Shown: piece after piece, positions 39,011 through 48,219 of the stretch
Position numbering within the stretch: position 1 is the first letter of the stretch
How the letters are laid out: each line of letters opens with the position of its first letter
NCBI GenBank assembly: GCA_006226375.1
Contig: SBHC01000060.1
Coordinates: forward strand, 42,747 to 106,746
Source of the DNA: Deltaproteobacteria bacterium
Lineage (GTDB): Bacteria > Myxococcota_C > UBA6777
DNA: 64,000 bases
Direction of reading: 5' to 3'
Translations under genes and position numbers: made by a program
The notes under the pieces: model-generated
Database searches by the model: none
What the model was told of the DNA's origin: nothing
The model's input: the letters and a program-made list of their open reading frames with translations, nothing else

Positions 39011-41149
39011 TCAAAAGACGTCGTCGTCGTCCTTGTCATCGTCATCGCTGTCGTTGCTGTTTGAGTTGGTGCTGGGCTTTGTCTTGTTGCTGTTGGCGTT
39101 GGTGTTGGCCTTCGTTGACCTGGGGGCGTTACGCTCTTGTGATTTGGGCGGGGCTGGCAGGTCCATGGAGTTGCTGGTCTTGCGGTTTTTGTTCAACAAC
39201 AGAGGGAGCCACTTGTCCTTGGTCGCGAAGGCGAGGATGCCAAACCCAGTCATCAGGATAATAAACACAAGGAGCTTGATGCCTTGACCCTTCCGGCGAG
39301 TGGGCTGTTTAAGGGCAGAGCGCATGGACGTACGGGGTTGCCGTGGTCCTTGTGACACACCGGAGACGCTGGAATGATCGCCTGCGTTGGAGTAGTGCGA
39401 AGATGATGGCATTGGCAACATAGGATCTGAGGCGCGCTGGACGGCGGGGACCGGGTTGCGTTCGACCCAAGGCTGGGAGCGTTGCCCTGAAGGCGACTGG
39501 GAAGGTTGGTTGCTCACGGATCCAGAGGAGTCGCTGCTGTAAAACGGGCTCGCCATCGGATGAGGTGTAGACAGCGGGATGTTGCGCTGGGGTTCTTGGC
39601 GACGATCGATCTCAATCACCTTGCGGCGGAAGTCCCGCGGCGTTGGATTCGGTGATGCTATCGGCCGACGGGGTCCTGGCGATGGAATCGGTGTGTGGGT
39701 CGGAGCGTGCAACGAACTTTGCGGTGGGCTTGAAGGGAAATGCCCAGGTGGCATCGCTCCGAGGTCCACCTCTTCTCTCAAGGAGGCGTTTCGTTCCATC
39801 ATCGCCGAAATCGTCTCCACCGCAATTTCGGTTTCGCCGTTGTCCTCAAAGTAGCCGTACGCTGCCGTTTGCTTGGCTTCATGGGGAACGTTTTGGTCTG
39901 GCTCGTGAGTCACAAACAGGGAAGGAAGGCGATCATCTGCCAGATTAAACTGTGACAGGTCAGCGATCGAGCCGGAGCCAGGCTGTGGTGGGGGAGGGAG
40001 CGGCATCGGAATGTCGGACATCCTGGGCATTTCCAGGACGGTCTCTCCCGCATCTTCCGGGATCGAAGGGTACGAGGAAACTGGCGGTGGAGTCCGTGGG
40101 GTGAGATCGGGTACTTTGTGTAATCCAGTCAGGTAGTTGCCGGGCTGCTGTGATTCGGGAAGAGCCTGGAGGAAAGCTTGCTCCATCTCTTCAACGCTGG
40201 CGTAGCGCTCTTCGGGTCGTTTGGCGAGAGCGCGCTGGATCACAGCCTCCATCGACCAGGGAATGTTGCGATGTGGGGGTGCGTTGCTTTGCACCGGTGG
40301 AGGCTTGGTGTTGAGGTGGGCGGTCATGATCTCCATGACAGAGAGATCTTCTTGCTTCAGCGGATCGCGCGGTACAAACGGTGTCTCGCCGGAGAGAAGT
40401 TCGTAGAGAATGATACCCATCGCGTAGATGTCAGAGCGAGCGCTGACGTTGCGGTTCACACATTGCTCCGGCGACATGTAAGCCGGTGTGCCAAGGATTC
40501 CCTGAGTGACCTGAGCTTGATCGGCCTGGTTCCCGACAGGCTTGGCGATCCCAAAGTCGATAACCTTCAAAAAGTGACTGTCGCGGCCTTGCTCAATGAT
40601 AAAGATGTTGTGGGGCTTGAGATCGCGGTGGACAATTGAAGCTTTGTGGGCTTCGCGCATGGCGTCGCACAGTTGCAAGAACAGGTGGTAGCACAGCTCC
40701 AGAGGAAGCAGACCGTTGACCTGATCAAGCATCTCGTTGAGAGGCTGGCCCTCCAGGTGCTCCATTACGTAGAAGTACCCGAGGTTGGCGATCTCACCAA
40801 AGTCGTCGTAAATGCGGACGATGTGATTGTTGCGTTGGGAGAGGGCCGAGGTCACCTGAACTTCACGGACAAATCGCGTCCGCATGTTCTCATTGGAGAG
40901 GTACTCGGGCTTAATAACCTTAATCACCCGAAGTGCATCACGTTCCAGGTGGATGTGTTCAGCGCTGTACAAGATCGCAAAGCCGCCTTCGGTGAATTTG
41001 TTCACCAGCCGGTACTTGTTTGCGACCACCATCAAGGGAAACCGGCATTTTTGACAAAAGTCGGTGTTCTCTCCTTCAGGAGCGCTGTGGAGGTCGTGCC
41101 CACAATTGGGGCAGTTGTCCCACGTTTTTGTGTTCTGCATCAGGGACAT
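39011..41149 (-). CDS. Ser/Thr protein kinase with N-terminal zinc ribbon and C-terminal membrane anchor
   Basis: A ~712-residue Hanks-type kinase. The first ~40 residues form a zinc ribbon (CPNCGH, then FCQKCRFPL). The kinase domain (~45-315) has ALRVIKV (VAIK-type Lys), HRDLKPHN, DFGIAK and the activation segment GTPAYMSPEQ, all intact. A long Pro/Ser-rich disordered region (~330-620) is followed by one transmembrane helix (LLVFIILMTGFGILAFAT) and a short extracytoplasmic tail of Asn/Lys then Asp/Ser repeats. The ATG at 41149 is chosen; GTG at 41164 is possible and neither has a strong Shine-Dalgarno. The Asp-rich tail (DDDDKDDDD) may bind cations. Confidence 0.9.
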   Translation of the reverse strand: MSLMQNTKTWDNCPNCGHDLHSAPEGENTDFCQKCRFPLMVVANKYRLVNKFTEGGFAILYSAEHIHLERDALRVIKVIKPEYLSNENMRTRFVREVQVTSALSQRNNHIVRIYDDFGEIANLGYFYVMEHLEGQPLNEMLDQVNGLLPLELCYHLFLQLCDAMREAHKASIVHRDLKPHNIFIIEQGRDSHFLKVIDFGIAKPVGNQADQAQVTQGILGTPAYMSPEQCVNRNVSARSDIYAMGIILYELLSGETPFVPRDPLKQEDLSVMEIMTAHLNTKPPPVQSNAPPHRNIPWSMEAVIQRALAKRPEERYASVEEMEQAFLQALPESQQPGNYLTGLHKVPDLTPRTPPPVSSYPSIPEDAGETVLEMPRMSDIPMPLPPPPQPGSGSIADLSQFNLADDRLPSLFVTHEPDQNVPHEAKQTAAYGYFEDNGETEIAVETISAMMERNASLREEVDLGAMPPGHFPSSPPQSSLHAPTHTPIPSPGPRRPIASPNPTPRDFRRKVIEIDRRQEPQRNIPLSTPHPMASPFYSSDSSGSVSNQPSQSPSGQRSQPWVERNPVPAVQRASDPMLPMPSSSHYSNAGDHSSVSGVSQGPRQPRTSMRSALKQPTRRKGQGIKLLVFIILMTGFGILAFATKDKWLPLLLNKNRKTSNSMDLPAPPKSQERNAPRSTKANTNANSNKTKPSTNSNSNDSDDDDKDDDDVF

Positions 41150-41509
41150 GTTGGTCACTCGCACCGTAAGAGTGCGTTTTTTCTCGCATCCACAAGGTAT
41201 CGTTTAAGGAAGAAGGATCCTGGAGCGTTGAGCATAAACCTTCGTGCAACGTGCCGTCAAGATGTCTGCACTGCGGGCTAGACTTGGACGTCGGCCTTTC
41301 TGAGCCGTTCGTTTCAAGCTGGGTCTTGCCTGTTCTTCCAGGCCTCTCCAGTCTTAAGACGGCCCCTCTCTGGTTGTCCTTTGACCTTTGTCGTTTTTTC
41401 TTGATGGGTTCGGGGCTAACCTCTTGTTCTATCCTCTCATTCTATGGTACTGAATGACAGGAGATGGCGACATCTTTACGTATGTATCATGGAAACTGGA
41501 GATGAAAGC
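41150..41509. promoter_or_regulatory. Divergent intergenic region
   Basis: This 360 bp stretch separates the zinc-ribbon kinase (minus) from the DNDCDG lipoprotein (plus). It should hold both promoters. I see a Shine-Dalgarno site (GGAGATGAAAGC) at its right end and no gene, repeat or strong hairpin. Confidence 0.4.
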
Positions 41510-42805
41510 ATGAAAATCACGAAATCGTTGGGGATGGTTTGTACCTTCCTTTGTATGTGGGTAGTGGTGACAAACGGTGTTGTGAGCTGTGGTGGAGACC
41601 AACCCAAGGCTTGCGCCAGCAGTCGTGACTGCGACCAAGGCTACACCTGTGCCAACAAGATTTGCCTCAAGCGCTGTGTGGATGATGTGGAGTGCAAATC
41701 CTTGAACCTGACCTGCAAGGACGGGATCTGCGGCGGTATCGTGAAACCAGACGGTGGAACACCTGAGACGCCACAAGGCGAGTGTCAGCCCGGCACGATC
41801 GAAGAATGTTATTCTGGCCCCAGCGGCACCAAAGGTGTGGGCGAGTGCAAAGCCGGAAAGCGAACTTGTTCAGACGAAGGCAAGTGGGGCGAGTGCAAGG
41901 ACGAAGTGACACCGACAAGCGAGTCCTGCGATGGCAAGGACAACGACTGTGATAGCAACATCGACAACAACTGCGGCACCACCTGCACCCAAGGACAAAC
42001 TCGCTCCTGTTACACCGGCGCAGAAGGAACCCAAGACGTTGGACCCTGCAAGGCAGGAACCGAAACCTGTGGCGCGGATGGAAGCTGGGGACAATGCGAA
42101 GGGCAGATTCTTCCTGTGCCCGAAAACTGTGGCACCAAGCAGGACGACAACTGTGATGGGAAAGCCAACGAAGGCTGTGACTGTACTCCCGGCGAAAGCC
42201 GCGACTGCAAGGCCGACAACGGCTGCGCAGGGATCCAAGCTTGCGCCAAGAAGCCTGGCGGCGGCGGTAGTGAGTGGGGCAAGTGCTTGTCCACCACTCC
42301 TTACGATGAAAAGTGCGACCAACTCGACAACGACTGTGACGGCAAAGTTGACAACATCAAAGGCACAGATGATGTCCTGACTCGCAAATGCAACAACGAA
42401 CCCTGCAAAGACGAAGGGGTCGAAACCTGCGAAAAAGGTCAGTGGCGCAATTGTACCGGTCGCAAAGCAGAGCCTGAAACTTGCAACGGCAAAGACGACA
42501 ACTGCGATGGCTTTATCGACAACATTGAAGGCAAGGAAGATCTTTTGGTGAAAGCCTGTGTGGTCAAGGACCCCAAAACAGGCCAAGAACTCAAAGGCCT
42601 TTGCAAAGACGGCATCATGCAGTGCAAGGATGGTAAGTTCGATCCTGCTACCTGCACAGGTGCCAAGCCCAAACAAGAAGAGTGCAACGGTTTCGACGAC
42701 GACTGTGATGGCGTGGATGACCTGAAAGAGACCGATAACATGTGTGGCGATGGAAACGAGTGCATCAAAGATACCCTCGGAACCATTCGCTGCGTTCCTA
42801 AGTGA
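41510..42805 (+). CDS. Lipoprotein with repeated DNDCDG-type metal-binding motifs
   Basis: A 431-residue exported protein. The N-terminal hydrophobic segment ends VVSC, a lipobox, at the ATG chosen (41510, GGAG 9 bp upstream); an earlier ATG at 41444 would add a non-signal leader. The body contains a Cys-rich EGF-like start (CASSRDCDQGYTCANKIC) and five copies of the putative metal-binding motif CDGKDNDCDG.ID (for example CDGKDNDCDSNID, CDQLDNDCDGKVD, CNGKDDNCDGFID, CNGFDDDCDGVDD), alternating with GxxxCKAGxxTCxxxGxWGxC modules. Proteins of this type are abundant in Myxococcota and Bradymonadota envelopes; function is unknown, calcium binding is inferred. Confidence 0.88.
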   Translation: MKITKSLGMVCTFLCMWVVVTNGVVSCGGDQPKACASSRDCDQGYTCANKICLKRCVDDVECKSLNLTCKDGICGGIVKPDGGTPETPQGECQPGTIEECYSGPSGTKGVGECKAGKRTCSDEGKWGECKDEVTPTSESCDGKDNDCDSNIDNNCGTTCTQGQTRSCYTGAEGTQDVGPCKAGTETCGADGSWGQCEGQILPVPENCGTKQDDNCDGKANEGCDCTPGESRDCKADNGCAGIQACAKKPGGGGSEWGKCLSTTPYDEKCDQLDNDCDGKVDNIKGTDDVLTRKCNNEPCKDEGVETCEKGQWRNCTGRKAEPETCNGKDDNCDGFIDNIEGKEDLLVKACVVKDPKTGQELKGLCKDGIMQCKDGKFDPATCTGAKPKQEECNGFDDDCDGVDDLKETDNMCGDGNECIKDTLGTIRCVPK

Positions 42806-42897
42806 TTTTTCGTACCCTCACAACAACCCAATCCCCTCACGCTAGATTTTGGGACCGCCGTCACACATGAGTTGACAGCGACAATGGGAGTGATTTG

Positions 42898-44805
42898 ATG
42901 CGCGGAAGTAACTTTCGTCGTAGCCCGCTTCGGCTTCGGAGAAGGTGGTTGATGTTGATCTTGTTGAGTCTGGCGACAGCGGTGTCGGCCTGTGGCCGCC
43001 CCGGTGCACCTACACCAGAGCTCAAAGATCGAGATGTCTCTTTGACCATTCTACATACCAGTGATATCCACTCACGAGTTCTTTCGTATCGACTGACTCC
43101 GCTTCGTACGGATACGTCGTTAGGGCTGGACCCTGAAAAGGCTCCATTTGGGGGGCTTGCTCGGATTATGACGATTCTTCGCCGTGAGCGAGCAAAGTCC
43201 CAGCGGGCCATTCATCTGGATTCCGGTGACTTGTTTCAAGGTGCCCCGATCTTCAACGTATTCCGTGGGGAGCCTGAGCTGCGGTCGCTCTCTTTGCTTG
43301 GTTTGGATGCGTATGTCTTGGGCAACCACGACTTCGACAACGGGGGTCTGGTGCTTAGCCGGCAGATCGCGTTGTGGTCGTCTCTTCCCATGTTGTCCGC
43401 CAACTACATTTATCTGGCAGACTCACGCCGACGCACCGCAGATATGTTGGTCAAGCTGACCCAGCCTTACATCATCTTGCAAACCCAAGGCCTCAAGATC
43501 GGTGTTATTGGTCTGGCCAATACAAGCACCCTGACCAGTCTTGCAGAGGGTGGTAACTCTCTTGGAATCACGGCGAGGGAGCCCAATGAGGTGCTCCAAC
43601 GTTACATTAACCTCTTGCGCAGCCAGGTCGACCTGCTTGTTGCCTTGACACACATTGGTCTAACCGAAGATGAACATCTTGTGTCTGGGTATTATCGTGA
43701 AGTGAACAAAGCAGACGGCAAAGGCTTGGAGCGCAAGTGGGTGGAAGGGGTTCGTGGCCTAGACGTTGTGATTGGAGGCCACCACCACGTTGTTTTGAAT
43801 CCTCCCAAGGTGATCAAGGATCCGGACGGTCGAGACGTGCTCGTTGTACACTCTGGCGCCTTTGCCAAGTTTGTCGGGCGTCTGGACTTGGTCATTCACA
43901 ACGGAGAAGTCCGTTCGTATCGATTCCGTGCGCTTCCTGTGAACGGTGACATTCCTGAAGACCCAGACATGCTCCGGATGTTGGAGCCTTATGTGCTCAA
44001 GCTTAATCAAGAGATTGATACCACGCGAGTGTTTGCGTTTGCACCGTTGCAGGTGCCCCGGTTTGGTCGAGGAACAGGAGACTCTGCCCTGGGCAATCTG
44101 GTGGCTGACTCGATGAAGATCCGGCAGCGGGTGGAGGCAGACTTTTCTCTCACCAACTCTCTGGGGATTCGTACAGATCTGCAGGCTGGGCCTGTCTCGC
44201 TGGAACAGTTCTATGAGATCTTTCCCTTTGAAAACTCGATCACAACGTTGTTCTTGTCGGGCCGTGAGGTGCAGGAGATGCTGGACTTTGTCACGGACCG
44301 TTCCTCCGGTCGCGGGTGTCAGTCCCAAGCGCAGGTGTCAGGCATCAGCTTTGTGATGAACTGCAAAGAGCGCAAGGCCGAATCCATCTGCATGGGGAGC
44401 AAGCCCAATCCGTTGTGTAGCCGCAATGGAGGTAAGCTGCCATGCTTCGACCCCTTGGAGCGAACAGGTCCCAAAGCTTGCCTCGCAGGAACACCCATCA
44501 ACGAGTTTACCTCGTACAAGCTCGCTGCCAACGACTACATCGCCAACGGCGGTTCTGGTTTTGATGTGCTTCAGCGGAACACCACACAGTTCAACACCAG
44601 AGTTCAACTTCGTGATGCTCTGATCGAGTTCATCGAAGGTTTGCCCAACTGTGACACTGTCGATCAGGAAAGACAGAAGCAAGGCTTACCCTCTTTCAAG
44701 ACCATCATTCCTGATATCTACCGGAAAGATTGGGACACCCGCTGGAAATTCCTCCCCTGCGTCTTGGGTTCCGAGGATGGACGGATCCGTCGTCGCCTTC
44801 AGTAA
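42898..44805 (+). CDS. Lipoprotein 5'-nucleotidase / 2',3'-cyclic phosphodiesterase family (UshA-like)
   Basis: A 635-residue periplasmic or surface metallophosphoesterase that hydrolyses nucleotides. The signal ends VSAC (lipobox). The calcineurin-like domain carries TILHTSDIHSR, DSGDLFQGAP, GNHDFDNGG, LTHIG and GGHHHVV, i.e. all dimetal ligands. The C-terminal 5'-nucleotidase domain follows, with NSLGIRTDLQAG, FENSITTLFLSG and the substrate-stacking segment YIANGGSGFDVL. An insertion of ~50 residues with several Cys (CMGSKPNPLC, PCFDPLERTG) sits before the last motif. GGGAG is 8 bp upstream of the ATG at 42898. Confidence 0.9.
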   Translation: MRGSNFRRSPLRLRRRWLMLILLSLATAVSACGRPGAPTPELKDRDVSLTILHTSDIHSRVLSYRLTPLRTDTSLGLDPEKAPFGGLARIMTILRRERAKSQRAIHLDSGDLFQGAPIFNVFRGEPELRSLSLLGLDAYVLGNHDFDNGGLVLSRQIALWSSLPMLSANYIYLADSRRRTADMLVKLTQPYIILQTQGLKIGVIGLANTSTLTSLAEGGNSLGITAREPNEVLQRYINLLRSQVDLLVALTHIGLTEDEHLVSGYYREVNKADGKGLERKWVEGVRGLDVVIGGHHHVVLNPPKVIKDPDGRDVLVVHSGAFAKFVGRLDLVIHNGEVRSYRFRALPVNGDIPEDPDMLRMLEPYVLKLNQEIDTTRVFAFAPLQVPRFGRGTGDSALGNLVADSMKIRQRVEADFSLTNSLGIRTDLQAGPVSLEQFYEIFPFENSITTLFLSGREVQEMLDFVTDRSSGRGCQSQAQVSGISFVMNCKERKAESICMGSKPNPLCSRNGGKLPCFDPLERTGPKACLAGTPINEFTSYKLAANDYIANGGSGFDVLQRNTTQFNTRVQLRDALIEFIEGLPNCDTVDQERQKQGLPSFKTIIPDIYRKDWDTRWKFLPCVLGSEDGRIRRRLQ

Positions 44806-44870
44806 CCTATCCCAGGCTCTCCTCATCCTTCCCCTCTACGGCACTCCAAACTTCCTAGAGCATTCTTTCT

Positions 44871-45416
44871 TTAGCGCTTCTGGCGTCGTCTCCACCAGGA
44901 GCGAGGGATGCAGGTGTATCGTCTCCTGCGTGAACGTCGTAGGCATTTTCGTTGGGAGCCGCGCTGCAAGCAAGGGTAAAAGAAGCTGTAAATGTAACTT
45001 GGCTTGCACCATTGGGCTGGTGCTTCTTCGGGTGCAAGTGGGTCACCAAAGCGCGGCGCTCTAAGGACTTTGCGCTTGGCCTGCCGGGGAGAGGTAGGCC
45101 ACCGACGTGGTTGGAGACGTTGTGTGGGGCGTAGGGAGGTTCTTTGGATTGTTGGGTGAGAGCGCTTTCGAAGGGGAACAGGCAAGGCCCTCTTTGAGTC
45201 AGGCTGTTGCGCTGACGTTTTTCGTTGTGCTTTGCGTTTGGGAAGAGGTTGACCGGATGAAGGTTCCGGCTGGTGCCAATATCCCCAAAAGACTACAACC
45301 AGCAGCGCGGCAATAAGGCCATTGGCAAAGCGTAGCTCTGCCTTGAGCCGTGTGTTCTCATGTTGCAGGCTTTGGAGTTGTTTCTTCCAAGGAGGGGGGG
45401 GAGATGTGGAGGACAT
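44871..45416 (-). CDS. Small basic single-pass membrane protein
   Basis: Unrecognised. This 181-residue protein has an N-terminal coiled coil (LQSLQHENTRLKAELRF), one transmembrane helix (GLIAALLVVVFWGYW, residues ~33-47) and a very Arg/Lys/Pro-rich tail with a run of Arg near the end and three Cys. It starts 9 bp after the kinase-WD40 gene stop on the same strand, so it would be co-transcribed. The skewed composition leaves some doubt that it is real. Confidence 0.5.
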   Translation of the reverse strand: MSSTSPPPPWKKQLQSLQHENTRLKAELRFANGLIAALLVVVFWGYWHQPEPSSGQPLPKRKAQRKTSAQQPDSKRALPVPLRKRSHPTIQRTSLRPTQRLQPRRWPTSPRQAKRKVLRAPRFGDPLAPEEAPAQWCKPSYIYSFFYPCLQRGSQRKCLRRSRRRRYTCIPRSWWRRRQKR

Positions 45417-45425
45417 GGGTGTGGG

Positions 45426-47969
45426 CTATGCTCCCCACGACGAGGTGTCCCAGATCTTAATCATGTGGTCTCGCCCAGCAGAGGCCAGCCATCCACCGTC
45501 TGTAGAGATGGTGAGGCTTTGTACTGGGCTTTGTGGGTCATTGAATGTGTTGATGGTGTTGGTTTGGTGGAGCTTCCACATCTTCACGGATGGCTCTTTC
45601 CCGCAGGAGGCAAACCATGAACCTTGCGGACTGAATGCCAGAGAGGTGACGTCGCGATCGTGTGCTTGCCACTCCTGTTGCGCTTTTTGACGTTGCAAAT
45701 CCCAATACGTGATGACTCCTTCAGCATTGCCTGCCAGGAGCTTCGAGCCTGTGGGAGCAAGGGCTAGCGCGGAGATGGCGTGAGGGCTTGTTTGTAGCGT
45801 AAAGAGCTTGGTTTTGTTTCGGATGTCCCAGGAGTGGAGAGTGCCTGAGCCGTCTCCGGATACCATGAACTGTTTTTTGGGGTGAAGCTGGATGGCCGTG
45901 ACGCCCGAAGAGTGATGGCTCAAGATATCCAGGCGGCGTTGGCTCTCCAGGTCCCAAATCTCCACAGAGCCATCTTCACAGCCGATACAGAGGTAACGTC
46001 CTTGTGTGTCCAGCGTCATGCAGTGGGGAGTCGTCTCTGTTTCAAAATTAAACAAAGACTCCATTGTCAGGATGTTCCAGACGTGGATTGTTCCTGACAG
46101 CTCAAGCATGACAAGCTGTTGGCCTTGGTTGCGCCATGCCAGGTCAAGAATGCCTCGGTTGCCAATCTCGATAGTGTGGAGCGGGAACCAGGAGCGAGTC
46201 TCCCATAGCTTGACTGTGGCGTCCATGGAAGCTGATGCGAGAAATGAACCGTCTGGATTGAGCGCGAGCTTCTTCACATCTTTGTTGTGCGCGGGGAACG
46301 CATGCAAGTACTGGGAACGTGCTGGCGCCAGGGGCGTGGCTTGCGCGGGGGTCTCTCTCTTGGTGGAGGGGCCAGAGCGCAACCGAGCGATGCGCTGGGC
46401 GTTGGAAATGGCTCCTGCTCCCGTACGTTTTACTACATCCTGGCTGGGGGTTGTGCGTTTGGGGCTGGCGTAGGTTCCAGACAAAGAGCGGTGCGGTGGG
46501 TTGCTCCGCTGTGAGACGCTCCAGGAACCTGAAGCCCCTGGAGGTGTTGCTGACATCGAGTCGGAAGGGTTCCTAGACTCCTGACTGTGCGAGGCCATAC
46601 GCCCAGGGTTCGACGGGCTTGACCAACGCTGTGACGAGGGAGAGCTTGGGTTCGACGCAAATGAGCCCGAAAAGGGCTCGGGTGAAGGAGATGCGGCTTG
46701 CTGTGAGGGAAAACTTTCGCTCACAGCAGGTGATTGAGAGTCTGGAGAATAAAGTGTCGCGCCGTGGGGGGGCGTAAATTTCGGAGGCGTGGAGGTGCGG
46801 AAGACTTCCACAAACGCATCGAAGAATTCATCGACGGTCTGGTAGCGATTTTGCCAATGAACATCCATGGCTCGTCGCAACACATGGTCCACTTGTTTCG
46901 GAAGGGTGGGGTTGATCTCGCTGGGAGGGGTCGCCATCGCGACAGGCAACGAGCCTGTCAGCATTTGATACAAAATCACACCCATCGAAAAGATATCGGC
47001 TGCTACTTTTGCGGTTTCGCCACCCATCAACTGCTCGGGTGCAATGTAGAAGAAGGTGCCTGCCTGTCCTGTGTGGAGAGCCTCCTCATTGCTACCTGTA
47101 AGCCTCTTGGCCAAGCCAAAGTCGAGGAGCTTTAACGCGCTGGTGTCGCTCTTGTTGACCATCATGATGTTGGTTGGTTTGAGGTCGCGGTGCAAGATAT
47201 GACGGTCGTGGGTATAGCGCAGGATGCCTGTCAGCTTTTCCAGGAACGCGAGGGTTTCGTCTCCGTCAAACGGCGGGGCACCTTTCTTGGCGATGTTGCG
47301 GTCAAGGACTGTTTGGAGGGTCTCGCCGTTGACATACTCCATCAGGTAGAACAGGCTGTCGTGGGCGGTGTCTTCGTCGAGCAAGTACGTTCGGACAATG
47401 CCGGGGTGGTTCAACCGCTCCATGATCTTGAACTCTTGAACAAAGCGGCTGATGGTTGGTTCGTGACTGACGACCCAGGGGTGCAGAACTTTGAGTGCAT
47501 ACTTCCCTGAAAAGCGTAGATCTTCGGCGAGGAAAACTTGCCCCATTCCTCCACTACCCAACAATTGGGTGAGCCGGTAGCGGCCTCGAACCAAATCACC
47601 TACACGGAGCTGTCGGACCTGGTCCAGATCTCCTGGTGTTGGAATGGGCAGGTTCGCGAGGTGTTCTTCTTCCATCGTTTGCTCACCCAAGGTTCCTCGC
47701 CGGGGAAGCATGTTGTGGATCCTGTCTTTGGGGACTCGGCTTGGAGGTGTTGGGAATCTGCGCGTGGTGAGCCCCCCTGTCGAGAGCGGTGTGAGCGGTG
47801 AAGGCTCTAAGGGGCGGGGTGGGGCTGGCTCCAACTCCTGCTCTGCGTCTTGATCCAACTGTGCCAGCAGCTCCTTGCGCTTGGTTTCGTACAAGGCCTT
47901 CGGGAGTTGTCCGCGTTGAAACAACTCATGCAGTCTTGCGATGGCTTGTTGGACTTGTTGTTCTTTCAT
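45426..47969 (-). CDS. Ser/Thr protein kinase fused to a WD40 beta-propeller (active type)
   Basis: An 847-residue signalling protein. A short helical N-terminus (SHOCT-like, ARLHELFQRGQLPKALYETKRKELL) precedes the kinase domain (~125-390), with VAIK-type ALKVL, HRDLKPTN, DFGLAK and an intact APE-like region. A disordered Ser/Pro-rich linker (~400-565) follows, then about seven WD40 blades (~570-847), such as SMDATVKLWET, GSVEIWDLES and GREGVITYWDL-like repeats. The propeller probably binds partners or senses assembly. The ATG at 47969 is preferred over GTG at 48017. It is the active paralogue of the pseudokinase encoded next upstream. Confidence 0.9.
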   Translation of the reverse strand: MKEQQVQQAIARLHELFQRGQLPKALYETKRKELLAQLDQDAEQELEPAPPRPLEPSPLTPLSTGGLTTRRFPTPPSRVPKDRIHNMLPRRGTLGEQTMEEEHLANLPIPTPGDLDQVRQLRVGDLVRGRYRLTQLLGSGGMGQVFLAEDLRFSGKYALKVLHPWVVSHEPTISRFVQEFKIMERLNHPGIVRTYLLDEDTAHDSLFYLMEYVNGETLQTVLDRNIAKKGAPPFDGDETLAFLEKLTGILRYTHDRHILHRDLKPTNIMMVNKSDTSALKLLDFGLAKRLTGSNEEALHTGQAGTFFYIAPEQLMGGETAKVAADIFSMGVILYQMLTGSLPVAMATPPSEINPTLPKQVDHVLRRAMDVHWQNRYQTVDEFFDAFVEVFRTSTPPKFTPPHGATLYSPDSQSPAVSESFPSQQAASPSPEPFSGSFASNPSSPSSQRWSSPSNPGRMASHSQESRNPSDSMSATPPGASGSWSVSQRSNPPHRSLSGTYASPKRTTPSQDVVKRTGAGAISNAQRIARLRSGPSTKRETPAQATPLAPARSQYLHAFPAHNKDVKKLALNPDGSFLASASMDATVKLWETRSWFPLHTIEIGNRGILDLAWRNQGQQLVMLELSGTIHVWNILTMESLFNFETETTPHCMTLDTQGRYLCIGCEDGSVEIWDLESQRRLDILSHHSSGVTAIQLHPKKQFMVSGDGSGTLHSWDIRNKTKLFTLQTSPHAISALALAPTGSKLLAGNAEGVITYWDLQRQKAQQEWQAHDRDVTSLAFSPQGSWFASCGKEPSVKMWKLHQTNTINTFNDPQSPVQSLTISTDGGWLASAGRDHMIKIWDTSSWGA

Positions 47970-48219
47970 TTCGTTGCCAGTGTTCCACGAGCTAGAGTTC
48001 GTGGGGAGTCGTTCCACTCCATGGGTATACGGGAACAGTCGTCCCAGGCTTGTTTCCAGATGTTGACAGAGCCTTTGGGTATCCTGCGAACGGATGGGGT
48101 CATGGGTCCAGGCTTGTGGGTGTTGTCCTGGAGTTGTGCCGCTTTTCTAGGGTACATTTGCTACCGACACACGTGACATCTGTCTCAGAGTAACGGGAAC
48201 TGGCGACTTATGCAACTTC